Below are positions 6,643 to 13,964 of a DNA stretch of 17,921 bases, in pieces. Positions within the stretch are counted from its first letter, which is position 1. Each line of letters opens with the position of its first letter. A program made the position numbers and the translations under genes. Under the pieces are notes generated by a model. It had not been told where the DNA came from, made no database searches, and was given only the letters and a program-made list of their open reading frames with translations. The stretch is from Beijerinckiaceae bacterium (GTDB lineage: Bacteria; Pseudomonadota; Alphaproteobacteria; Rhizobiales; Beijerinckiaceae): positions 1-17,921 of the forward strand of contig JAKONB010000305.1 of NCBI GenBank assembly GCA_022702195.1, given 5' to 3'.

Positions 6643-9161
6643 CCGATGCGGCGGTGGCGGAGGTCCCGGGGCGGGCAGAACGGCTGGCACGCTGGACCTC
6701 CGGCTACCTGCCGCAGTCCGGTGTGCCGGACGAGTTCCTGGACGCGGCCGGACGTCCGAAGGGCGCTTGGCCGCGCCTGCTCGACCAGCTCGGTACCCTG
6801 ACCGAGGCGGAGATCGCCGCCCGCTTCACCTCGGCCGAGCGCCACATCCGCGATACCGGCATCTCGTACCGGATCTACGGCGACCAGCGCGAGCATGCAT
6901 GGCCGCTGGGCTCGCTTCCTCTGGTGATCGAGAGCGCGGAGTGGAAGGCCCTCGGAGCCGGCATCGTCCAGCGCGCCATGCTGATGGAGCAAATCCTCGC
7001 CGACCTGTACGGTCCGAACCGCCTCGTCGCGGAGGGACGGCTGCCGGCCGCCGTAGTCGCCGGCAGCCCCGAATTCATGCGCCCCCTGGCGCAGGTTACG
7101 CCCCCGGGCGGGCGCTTTCTCAAGTTCTACGCCGCCGATCTCACACGCGGGCCGGACGGCACTTGGCGCGTGCTAGCCGACCGCACGCAATCGCCCTCGG
7201 GACCCGGCTACGCGCTGGAGAACCGGATGGTGCTCACGCGGGCCTTTCCGGACATCCACACCGACCTGCGGGTCGAGCGCCTCGCGAGCTTCTTCCAGGC
7301 CTTCCGCGATGGGCTGGCGGTGGGGGCCCATCGCAGTGACCCGCGCATCTGCCTCCTCACCTCCGGCCCGTTCAGCTCGACCTATGTCGAGCAGGCGGCC
7401 CTGGCGCGCTATCTCGGCCTGCTGCTGGTGGAGGGCGACGACCTCGTGATGCAGGACGGGGTCCTGCACGTGCGCACCGTATCCGGCTTGAAGCGGGCCG
7501 ACGTCCTATGGCGGCGCATCGATTCGGATTATCTCGACCCGCTCGAGCTCAATCCGGCCTCGCGCCTCGGCGTGCCCGGCCTCGTGGAAGCCCTGCGCAA
7601 CGGCAACCTCGTGGTCGGCAATATGCCGGGCTCGGGCCTGCTCGAATCGGGAGCACTCGCCGCCTACCTGCCGGGCATTGCCCGCGCCCTCCTCGGCACC
7701 GATCTGACGCTGGCGGGGCCGCGAACCTGGTGGTGCGGCGACCCGGATTCCCTGAGCCATGTGCGCGACCATTTCGACGCGATGACCCTGCGGCCGGTGG
7801 CGACGCCGCCCAAGGGCGCCGTGCGCGACGCCTTCATGGGGCCGCATGCGCTGGATGCCGAGCGCGACCGGGTGGTGACGGCTTTGCGCGACAGGCCCTT
7901 CGACTACGTGGCGCAGGAGGCCGTTCCGCTTTCGACCATGCCGGCCTGGGAGCGCACGTCCGACGGCCTGCACCTGACGCCGCGTCCCTTCGTCCTGCGG
8001 GTCTTCGCAGCGGCCACGGCCGATGGCGGGTGGCGGGTGATGCCCGGAGGCTTCTGCCGCATCTCCGAGCGGCCGGACGTGGAACCCATCGAGATGCGCG
8101 CCGGCATCAAGTCGGCGGATGTCTGGGTGTTGTCGGATGCCCCCGTCGAGCCGGTGACGCTGCTTCAGACCGGCGCCCAGCGGGTGCGGCGGATCGCCGG
8201 CCATCTGCCGTCGCGGGCGGCGGACAATCTCTACTGGTTCGGCCGCTACGTGGAACGGGCCGAGGCGGTGATCCGGCTCGTGCTGGCCCATCTCGGCCGC
8301 GTCGGCGGCGCGGTCAGCGCGGACATGGCCGGAGACGCCAAGGCCCCCACCGCCCTGCGCATCCGCGCCCTCCTCGACGAGTGGGGAGCCATCGCGGCGC
8401 CCGACCTGCCCACTGCCACCCTGGCCCGAGAGGCCCTCGGCGGACACGACGCCTACGGCTCGGCGCGGTCGCACAGTCTGTCGGCGCAAGCCAACGCCGC
8501 CAACCTCCGTGAACGCCTCTCGGGGGACGCGTGGCGCACCCTGGCCGACCTGCGCGACGGGCTGGAGCTCGAGCCGGAGCGCGACCTGTCCGAGGCCGAG
8601 CTGCTCACGATCGCGGAGCGCGCCCTCGGCCATATCGCCGCCCTGTCGGGTCTGGCGCAGGAGAACATGAACCGCACCGCGGGCTGGCACTTCGTCGATC
8701 TCGGACGCCGCATCGAGCGGGCGATCAACACCTGTACGTTCGCGACGTTGTTCGCGGGGGACACGGCCAGTGCCGAGGATCTCGGTGTGATGGTCTCGCT
8801 GTGCGATTCGCACGTGTCCTTCGGCGCCCGCTACATGCAGGGCGTCGCCCTCGACCCCGTGCGCGACATGGTGCTGCTCGATCCGTTCAATCCGCGCTCG
8901 GTGGCGTTCCAGATCGGGGCGATCGAGCGGCATCTCGCGGATCTGCCGGCCCTGCGGGTCGACGGCCTGCCCGAACCTCACCGGCGCCTCAGCGCCAAGC
9001 TCGCCGCCGAATTCGCGGCGGGGGAAGCGCGTGAATTCGACGGGGCCGCGCTGACCCGGCTGGTCCACGCCCTGGAGGGGCTCGCCGACGCCATCGCGAT
9101 GCGGTACTTCCCCAACGGGCCGCACGCGATGCGCCAGGAGAAGCTCATGGGGCTCGCGTGA
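6639..9161 (+). CDS. Circularly permuted ATP-grasp / alpha-E fusion protein
   Basis: The predicted protein is 840 aa and cytoplasmic. Residues about 75-480 are a circularly permuted ATP-grasp ligase domain, seen in the blocks FTSAERHIRDTGISYRIYGD, GGRFLKFYAADLTRGPDG (followed by VLADRTQSPSGPGYALENR), GPFSSTYVEQAALARYLG and VLWRRIDSDYLDPLEL. Residues about 520-835 are an alpha-E domain, the all-helical partner, with LPSRAADNLYWFGRYVERAE and MNRTAGWHFVDLGRRIERA. In many genomes the two halves are separate adjacent genes; here they are one chain. ATP-grasp enzymes activate a carboxylate with ATP and join it to an amine or thiol. The start ATG overlaps the preceding stop by four bases and the end overlaps the next start (GTGA), which implies translational coupling. 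The biological substrate is not known. Confidence 0.92.
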   Translation: MTDAAVAEVPGRAERLARWTSGYLPQSGVPDEFLDAAGRPKGAWPRLLDQLGTLTEAEIAARFTSAERHIRDTGISYRIYGDQREHAWPLGSLPLVIESAEWKALGAGIVQRAMLMEQILADLYGPNRLVAEGRLPAAVVAGSPEFMRPLAQVTPPGGRFLKFYAADLTRGPDGTWRVLADRTQSPSGPGYALENRMVLTRAFPDIHTDLRVERLASFFQAFRDGLAVGAHRSDPRICLLTSGPFSSTYVEQAALARYLGLLLVEGDDLVMQDGVLHVRTVSGLKRADVLWRRIDSDYLDPLELNPASRLGVPGLVEALRNGNLVVGNMPGSGLLESGALAAYLPGIARALLGTDLTLAGPRTWWCGDPDSLSHVRDHFDAMTLRPVATPPKGAVRDAFMGPHALDAERDRVVTALRDRPFDYVAQEAVPLSTMPAWERTSDGLHLTPRPFVLRVFAAATADGGWRVMPGGFCRISERPDVEPIEMRAGIKSADVWVLSDAPVEPVTLLQTGAQRVRRIAGHLPSRAADNLYWFGRYVERAEAVIRLVLAHLGRVGGAVSADMAGDAKAPTALRIRALLDEWGAIAAPDLPTATLAREALGGHDAYGSARSHSLSAQANAANLRERLSGDAWRTLADLRDGLELEPERDLSEAELLTIAERALGHIAALSGLAQENMNRTAGWHFVDLGRRIERAINTCTFATLFAGDTASAEDLGVMVSLCDSHVSFGARYMQGVALDPVRDMVLLDPFNPRSVAFQIGAIERHLADLPALRVDGLPEPHRRLSAKLAAEFAAGEAREFDGAALTRLVHALEGLADAIAMRYFPNGPHAMRQEKLMGLA

Positions 9162-10075
9162 TCTATACGCTGCGCCACCTCACCACCTATCGCTACGGCC
9201 GCCCGGTCCAGTTCGCCCGCTGCGCCCTGCGCCTGCGGCCCAGCGATGGCGAGGGTCAGAGCCTGCTCGACAGCACGCTGACGATCACCCCCTCTCCCTG
9301 CACACGCGTGGTCCGGCGCGATTATTTCGGCCTCGACGTGGTCGCGGTGACCATCGACACGCCGCACACCGAGCTGCGCGTCGAGGCTTTGTCCCGGGTC
9401 GCCGTCGCGCGTCCGCCGCTGCCGGCCCCGGAATCCGGCATGCCCTGGGAGCAGGTCCGCGAGCAGGCTCTGGTCTCGCGCTCGCTCGCCCCCGAGGCGC
9501 CGGTCCATTTCCTGTTTCCGAGCGCACGCGTGGCTTTCGCCCCGGCGATCACCGATTATGCGAGGGTGAGCTTTCCGTCGGGCCGGAGCGCCTATGGGGG
9601 CGCCTTCGACCTGATGCGGCGCATTCGGGCCGACTTCAAATTCGATTCCCGCGCGACCGACGCGCGCACGCCCCTGGCCGAAGCCTTCGCCCTGCGGGCC
9701 GGCGTCTGTCAGGACTTCACCCACATCATGATCGCGGGCCTGCGCGGCCTCGGCCTGCCGGCGGCCTATGTCAGCGGCTACCTGCGGACCATTCCCCCGG
9801 TCGGGCGACCGCGCCTGCGCGGCGCCGATGCGAGCCATGCCTGGGTCTCGGTGTGGTGCGGCGATGCTTGGTACGGTTTCGACCCCACCAACGGGATCGG
9901 CATGTGCGACGACCACATCGTGGTGGCGCGCGGACGCGACTACACAGACGTCTCGCCCATCGACGGCATCGTCTCGTCCTCGGGTCCGCAGAAGCTGAAG
10001 GTCGAGGTCGACGTCATTCCGGACGGCGAGGCCATGCCGGAAGACCGGGCGGCCAGTCAGGTGGAGAGCGCCTGA
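9158..10075 (+). CDS. Transglutaminase-like cysteine protease family protein
   Basis: The predicted protein is 305 aa. The N-terminal beta domain begins IYTLRHLTTYRYGRPVQFA and contains the LRLRP motif. The core has Cys184 in AGVCQDFTHIMIAGLR, His227 in DASHAWVSVW and Asp242 in GFDPTNG, the intact Cys-His-Asp triad. YVSGYLRT between Cys and His is also typical. Such proteins may hydrolyse or transfer amide and isopeptide bonds; crosslinking activity is not proven for this family. There is no signal peptide, so it should act in the cytoplasm with the ligase. The start is GTG 9158, overlapping the previous stop by four bases. It is the second transglutaminase-like protein in the operon, smaller than the first and lacking DUF2126. 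No terminator is visible between it and the ACP gene 87 bp downstream. Confidence 0.93.
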   Translation: MIYTLRHLTTYRYGRPVQFARCALRLRPSDGEGQSLLDSTLTITPSPCTRVVRRDYFGLDVVAVTIDTPHTELRVEALSRVAVARPPLPAPESGMPWEQVREQALVSRSLAPEAPVHFLFPSARVAFAPAITDYARVSFPSGRSAYGGAFDLMRRIRADFKFDSRATDARTPLAEAFALRAGVCQDFTHIMIAGLRGLGLPAAYVSGYLRTIPPVGRPRLRGADASHAWVSVWCGDAWYGFDPTNGIGMCDDHIVVARGRDYTDVSPIDGIVSSSGPQKLKVEVDVIPDGEAMPEDRAASQVESA

Positions 10076-10162
10076 GGTCCGGGCCATCCCGCCCGATGGA
10101 CACCCATGGGCCGAATGGCTTAAGCGCGACGGCATCCACAGACGTCCGACGGAGCATGGGCC

Positions 10163-10456
10163 TTGGTCGAAACAGACACCGTCGCGGACGCCACCACCGG
10201 TTCGCACACGGCCGCGCGCGATGCGATCCTCGCCTTCATCGCCGCACGCAATCCCGGCATGGCCCCCGACACGCTGACCGGCGCGACGTCCCTGGTCACC
10301 AGCGATGCCCTCGATTCCATCGGCGTGCTCGACCTGATGATGGATCTCGGCGAGCGCTTCGGCTTCGACATCGAGGACGATTCCTTCGATCTTGCCCATT
10401 TCGAGAGCATCGATGCCCTGGCCCGTTACGTCGATGGCCGGCGGCTCCGGTCCTGA
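10163..10456 (+). CDS. Acyl carrier protein
   Basis: This 97-aa acidic protein is of acyl/peptidyl carrier type. Ser52 in ALDSIGVLDLM is the expected 4'-phosphopantetheine attachment site, followed by the helix II pattern LMMDLGERFGFDIEDD and the closing 'F.SIDALARYV'. It would carry an acyl or aminoacyl group as a thioester for the enzymes encoded next. The best start is TTG 10163, eight bases after GGAG at 10151-10154; no in-frame ATG precedes the conserved region. The N-terminal 17 residues are an Asp/Thr/Ala extension. The 3' end overlaps the ligase start by 23 bp if that gene begins at 10434. It resembles the small carrier proteins paired with exosortase-A-associated ligases and is not the fatty-acid AcpP. 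Confidence 0.9.
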   Translation: MVETDTVADATTGSHTAARDAILAFIAARNPGMAPDTLTGATSLVTSDALDSIGVLDLMMDLGERFGFDIEDDSFDLAHFESIDALARYVDGRRLRS

Positions 10457-11969
10457 GCCGGGGCCGGTGCGGCTCCACCAGCTCCTCGAAAACCCGGCCT
10501 GTTCGGAGCATCGCATTGCCCTCATATCGGGCGACGCGAGCCTGACCTACGCCGCCCTGCGCCGGGAGGTCGAAGCCCTGGCCGAGCGCCTCGTCGCGGC
10601 CGGCGTGTCGCCCGGCGACCGGGTGGCGATCCTGCTGCCGAAATCCCTGGGCGAATGCGTCGCGATCTTCGCGATCAGCCGGGCCGGCGCGACCTTCGTG
10701 CCAATCCATCCGAGTCTGCGACCACGGCAGGTGCGCCACATCGTTGAGGATTGCGGCGCCACAACGCTGATCACCGATCCGGCGAGCCACGCCAAGCTCG
10801 CCGCGGCGATGGATCTGCCCGCCGGCGAGACGGCCGGATCCGAGCTCTCCATCGTGCGACTCGATCCGGTGGCCTCGGAGCCGCCGCCGGATCTGGCGGC
10901 GATCCTCTACACCTCGGGCTCCACCGGCCTGCCGAAAGGCGTGATGCTGAGCCACGACAATCTGCTCGCCGGCACCCGCATCGTCCGGACCTATCTGCGC
11001 ATCACCCCTGACGAGCGCATCCTGTCGGTGCTGCCCTTCGCCTTCGATTACGGGTTGAACCAGTTGCTCACCTGCGTGGAGCAGGGGGCCTGCCTCATCC
11101 TCCTCGAATTCCGGTTCGGCGACGAGGTGGTCCGAGCCGTCGAGCGGCACCGGGTCACCGGGCTCGCGGGCGTCCCGACCCTCTGGACCCTGCTCACCCG
11201 GGCGGCGCCGCGCCTCGCGAAAGCCGACCTGTCGAGCCTGCGCTACCTCACCAATTCCGGCGGAGCGGTGCCACTGGCGACCTTGCAGCGGCTGCGCGAC
11301 GCGCTGCCTCGGACCGACATCGTGCTGATGTACGGTCTGACCGAGGCGTTCCGCTCGACCTGGCTGCCGCCCGACGAGTTCGGGCTGCGGCCCGGCTGCA
11401 TCGGGCGGGCGATCCCCGAGACCGAGATTTTCGCCGTGACCGAGGACGGCCGGCGCACGCGGCCGGGCGAGCCCGGCATCCTCATGCATCGCGGCCCCAC
11501 GGTCTCCCTCGGTTACTGGAACCGGCCCGACGATACGCGCCGCGTCCTGGTGCCCGACCCCAGCGATTCGAGCGCGCCACCGGTCTGCCGCTCGGGGGAC
11601 ATCGTGATCGAGGAGGCGGACGGAACCTTCACCTTCGTCGGCCGCGCCGATGCGATGATCAAGTCGTCGGGTTTCCGCATCTCCCCGACGGAGGTCGAGG
11701 AAGCGCTGATGGAGACGGGCGCCTTGCGTACCGTGGCCGTCATCGGGCTCCCGGACGCAGCCCTCGGGCAGCGCATCGTCGCGGTGGCGGTTCCGGTCGA
11801 GGGCGGCGACCCCGGCACCGCCCTCCGGGCGGTGCGGGCCATCCTGCCCGCCCATATGGTGCCCGCCGCCATCGAGACGGTGGACGCGCTGCCAACGACG
11901 CCCAACGGCAAGGTCGATTACAAGCGGCTCGTCACCGAGCGCACGACCGGGGAGGGACACGATGTCTGA
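10434..11969 (+). CDS. AMP-forming acyl-CoA/acyl-ACP ligase, exosortase-A-associated type
   Basis: The predicted 511-aa member of the adenylate-forming (ANL) superfamily would activate a carboxylic acid with ATP and pass it to a thiol, probably the ACP encoded immediately upstream. Visible core motifs are LYTSGSTGLPKGVMLSH (158-174), YGLTEAF (from Tyr300), the hinge region TFTFVGRADAMIKSSGFRI and the C-terminal catalytic lysine Lys493 in TPNGKVDYKRL. FAFDYGLNQLLTCVEQGA and the GLAGVPTLW segment resemble the ligase subfamily annotated as exosortase A-associated, though no exosortase is near. The start is uncertain: ATG 10434 overlaps the ACP gene, and GTG 10467, after GGGG, would remove 11 residues. 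The stop overlaps the decarboxylase start by eight bases, so the genes are co-translated. The substrate acid cannot be assigned. Confidence 0.9.
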   Translation: MAGGSGPEPGPVRLHQLLENPACSEHRIALISGDASLTYAALRREVEALAERLVAAGVSPGDRVAILLPKSLGECVAIFAISRAGATFVPIHPSLRPRQVRHIVEDCGATTLITDPASHAKLAAAMDLPAGETAGSELSIVRLDPVASEPPPDLAAILYTSGSTGLPKGVMLSHDNLLAGTRIVRTYLRITPDERILSVLPFAFDYGLNQLLTCVEQGACLILLEFRFGDEVVRAVERHRVTGLAGVPTLWTLLTRAAPRLAKADLSSLRYLTNSGGAVPLATLQRLRDALPRTDIVLMYGLTEAFRSTWLPPDEFGLRPGCIGRAIPETEIFAVTEDGRRTRPGEPGILMHRGPTVSLGYWNRPDDTRRVLVPDPSDSSAPPVCRSGDIVIEEADGTFTFVGRADAMIKSSGFRISPTEVEEALMETGALRTVAVIGLPDAALGQRIVAVAVPVEGGDPGTALRAVRAILPAHMVPAAIETVDALPTTPNGKVDYKRLVTERTTGEGHDV

Positions 11970-13245
11970 CGCTCCCACGCTCGGCGATCGCCTGGTGGCG
12001 GAGCTGTTCGCACGCGTCGAGGGCCGGCTGAAGATCGGCGGCCTCGACGTGGCGGATCTCGCCGAAACCCATGGTACGCCGCTCTTCGCCTATGATGCCG
12101 GATTGATGCGGCGGGCCTACCACGCGCTGGCGGGCGCGGTCTCGGGCTTCGCCGAGGTGGATTACTCGGTGAAGGCCAATCCCGAGCCGTCGGTCATCCG
12201 GGTCTTCGCCGCGGAAGGGGCGGGGGCCGAGATCGCCTCCGGCGCCGAGTTCGCCGCGGCCCGCGCCGCCGGCATCGCACCGCGCCGCATCCTGTTCGCC
12301 GGGCCGGGCAAGAGCGATGCCGACATCGACCATGTGGTGGCGCAAGGGATCGGCGAGATCCACCTGGAGAATGTCGAGGAGATGATGCGGGTCGACGCCG
12401 CCGCGCGGCGTCACGGCCGGGTCCAGGCTGTGGCGATCCGAGTCAATCCGGGGCCGGACGCCCAGGGCGGCGCCATGCGGATGGGGGGCAAGCCCTCGCC
12501 GTTCGGCTTCGACGAGGAGGACCTGGACGCGGTGGTCGATGCAGTGGGCGCGCGCCCGGGCCTGCATCTGGCTGGCCTCCACCTGTTCGCCGGCACCCAG
12601 GGCCTCAGCGCCACGACCCTCCTGGGGCAATGGGCCTACGGCCTGCGTCTCGCCGCCCGCGTCGCCGGGCGGATCGGCCGGCCGCTCGCGACCGTGGATC
12701 TCGGCGGCGGCCTCGGCATTCCGTATTTCCCGGGTGAGACCGCCCTCGATCTCGCCGCCCTGCGGGCCGGCATTCCCGCCCTGAAGGCCTTCGTCGAGGC
12801 CGACCCGGGCCTGGCGGGCGCCCGCATCGTCCTCGAACCCGGTCGCTATCTCGTGGGCACGGCCGGTCTCTACGTGGCGCGGGTCCGGGCGGTGAAGCCG
12901 TCACGGGGCAGCCGGTTCGTCATCACCGATGGCGGCATGCATCACCATCTCGCCGCCTCGGGCAATCTCGGACAGGTGGTCAAACGCGACTATCCGGTGG
13001 TGGCCGTGGTCGACCCGCCGGGACCGCGCTTCCCCTGCGCCGTGGTCGGCCCCCTCTGCACGCCGCTCGACATGCTCGCCCGGGCGGCGTCACTCCCCGA
13101 GCTCGCCGCAGGCGATCTGGTGGCGGTCCTGCAATCGGGTGCCTACGGCCTCACCGCGAGCCCGAGCCGCTTCCTTGGCCATCCGCCGCCGGTCGAACTG
13201 CTGGTGGATGCCGGGCGGGTCCGGCAGGTCGGAAAACCCGACTGA
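11962..13245 (+). CDS. PLP fold-type III decarboxylase (LysA-like, exosortase-A-associated type)
   Basis: The predicted 427-aa enzyme has an alanine-racemase-like barrel plus a C-terminal beta domain. It would decarboxylate an amino acid, possibly while bound to the ACP, as BtrK does in butirosin synthesis. Lys71 in DYSVKANPEPSV is the PLP Schiff-base lysine. VDLGGGLGIPYF and EPGRYLVG bind PLP phosphate, and Cys366 in GPLCTPLDML with QSGAYGLTASP supplies the second-subunit active-site residues. GGMHHHLAASGNLGQVVKRD resembles the exosortase-A-associated subfamily more than diaminopimelate decarboxylase, so lysA is unlikely. The start ATG 11962 follows GGGGAGGG and overlaps the ligase stop. It is the last gene of the trio; no clear terminator is seen in the following 133 bp. 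Confidence 0.9.
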   Translation: MSDAPTLGDRLVAELFARVEGRLKIGGLDVADLAETHGTPLFAYDAGLMRRAYHALAGAVSGFAEVDYSVKANPEPSVIRVFAAEGAGAEIASGAEFAAARAAGIAPRRILFAGPGKSDADIDHVVAQGIGEIHLENVEEMMRVDAAARRHGRVQAVAIRVNPGPDAQGGAMRMGGKPSPFGFDEEDLDAVVDAVGARPGLHLAGLHLFAGTQGLSATTLLGQWAYGLRLAARVAGRIGRPLATVDLGGGLGIPYFPGETALDLAALRAGIPALKAFVEADPGLAGARIVLEPGRYLVGTAGLYVARVRAVKPSRGSRFVITDGGMHHHLAASGNLGQVVKRDYPVVAVVDPPGPRFPCAVVGPLCTPLDMLARAASLPELAAGDLVAVLQSGAYGLTASPSRFLGHPPPVELLVDAGRVRQVGKPD

Positions 13246-13313
13246 CCGACGGCCTTCTCCGGAGGACGGACATTGTTTGGCAATGAAGCCGGGCTAACGC
13301 TACGGTTCATCGC

Positions 13314-13382
13314 ATGAGGATCGCGGTGATGATTCTGCTGGTAAGCCACGCGTTGGGCGTTTCGGGCGCGCATACGGCGTGA
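13314..13382 (+). CDS. Possible 22-codon hydrophobic leader ORF
   Basis: ATG 13314 opens 22 codons (MRIAVMILLVSHALG, then a short tail ending HTA) and stops at TGA 13380-13382. The stop overlaps the GTG start of the next gene by four bases, the same coupling geometry as in the transglutaminase operon. The peptide looks like a bare signal or membrane segment. There is no good Shine-Dalgarno, so translation is uncertain. It may be a coupling leader or chance. Confidence 0.3.
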   Translation: MRIAVMILLVSHALGVSGAHTA

Positions 13383-13948
13383 AGCGAAAATCGACCAAGC
13401 TCGAGATTCTGCAAGAGGTGGCCGTCCGCACCGGACGGGGCAGAGACGGACCCTTAGCGCTGATGACCATCGACGACTTCGCGCGGGACCACGTCCGGAC
13501 CCTGTGCGAAGCCCTCCAGTTGCACCTCGCCCGCCTCTATCGCGACCGGGACGGGTACGGATACGAGATCCGCATCACCCGCGCCGGCCGGCTGCTGGCG
13601 GCGGGCGCGATCGAGGATGCGGCGGCTTTCCTCGATTCCGGCGGCGCCATGACCCGACTCAACGGGGAGCCGCCGCAGGGCAGTCTCGCCGTCCTGCTTC
13701 AGCCCGGGAGCGCCGGGCTCGTCCTGGACGGACTCGCGGCCCGGCAATATGCCCCCGAGATGATGCGTTGCGTGGCCACGGGTCATCTCGTGGTGACGGA
13801 CGGGATCATTCGGGCGGCCGGGCGCGACGAGTTCAACCGGACCGCCGCGGCCCAATGGATCGCGACCAGCCGGGTCGACCAGCCGGAAGCGCCGTCCCCG
13901 CTGCCAGCCAGCCGCGTCGCCCGGCATCGCGCCGGGAAGACGCCCTGA
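13379..13948 (+). CDS. Hypothetical protein, 189 aa
   Basis: I do not recognise this family. The protein is cytoplasmic by composition: a basic start (KRKSTKLEILQEV), a mixed helix/strand middle (MTIDDFARDHVRTLCEALQL, then YGYEIRITRAGRLLAAGAI), a conserved-looking stretch (QYAPEMMRCVATGHLVVTDG) and a Pro/Arg-rich tail. There is no signal peptide or membrane segment. The only usable starts are GTG 13379, GTG 13418 and ATG 13463. GTG 13379 overlaps a 22-codon ORF but lacks a clear ribosome binding site, whereas ATG 13463 would give 161 residues. Third-position GC is high, like neighbouring genes, which supports real coding. It lies 133 bp after the decarboxylase gene on the same strand and 16 bp from the convergent end of mntR. 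Whether it belongs to the ACP trio is unknown. Confidence 0.6.
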   Translation: MKRKSTKLEILQEVAVRTGRGRDGPLALMTIDDFARDHVRTLCEALQLHLARLYRDRDGYGYEIRITRAGRLLAAGAIEDAAAFLDSGGAMTRLNGEPPQGSLAVLLQPGSAGLVLDGLAARQYAPEMMRCVATGHLVVTDGIIRAAGRDEFNRTAAAQWIATSRVDQPEAPSPLPASRVARHRAGKTP

Positions 13949-13964
13949 CCGGTCGCCGCCCCCG

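Noticed and set aside
7506..9125. 539-aa minus-strand ORF
   Set aside because: It is the antisense shadow of the ATP-grasp/alpha-E gene, with His/Arg/Gly-rich low-information sequence.
10084..10110. Terminator between the transglutaminase and ACP genes
   Set aside because: Only a 5-bp stem (CCATC/GATGG) and a CCCATGGG palindrome are visible, without a T-run.
8978..10525. 515-aa minus-strand ORF spanning three genes
   Set aside because: It crosses the boundaries of real co-directional genes and has no recognisable domain.
10296..11978. 560-aa minus-strand ORF
   Set aside because: It is antisense to the adenylate-forming ligase, whose core motifs are intact in the plus frame.
11962..13245. 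lysA (diaminopimelate decarboxylase)
   Set aside because: The fold is shared, but the ACP-ligase context and the MHHHLAASGN region point to the carrier-associated subfamily.
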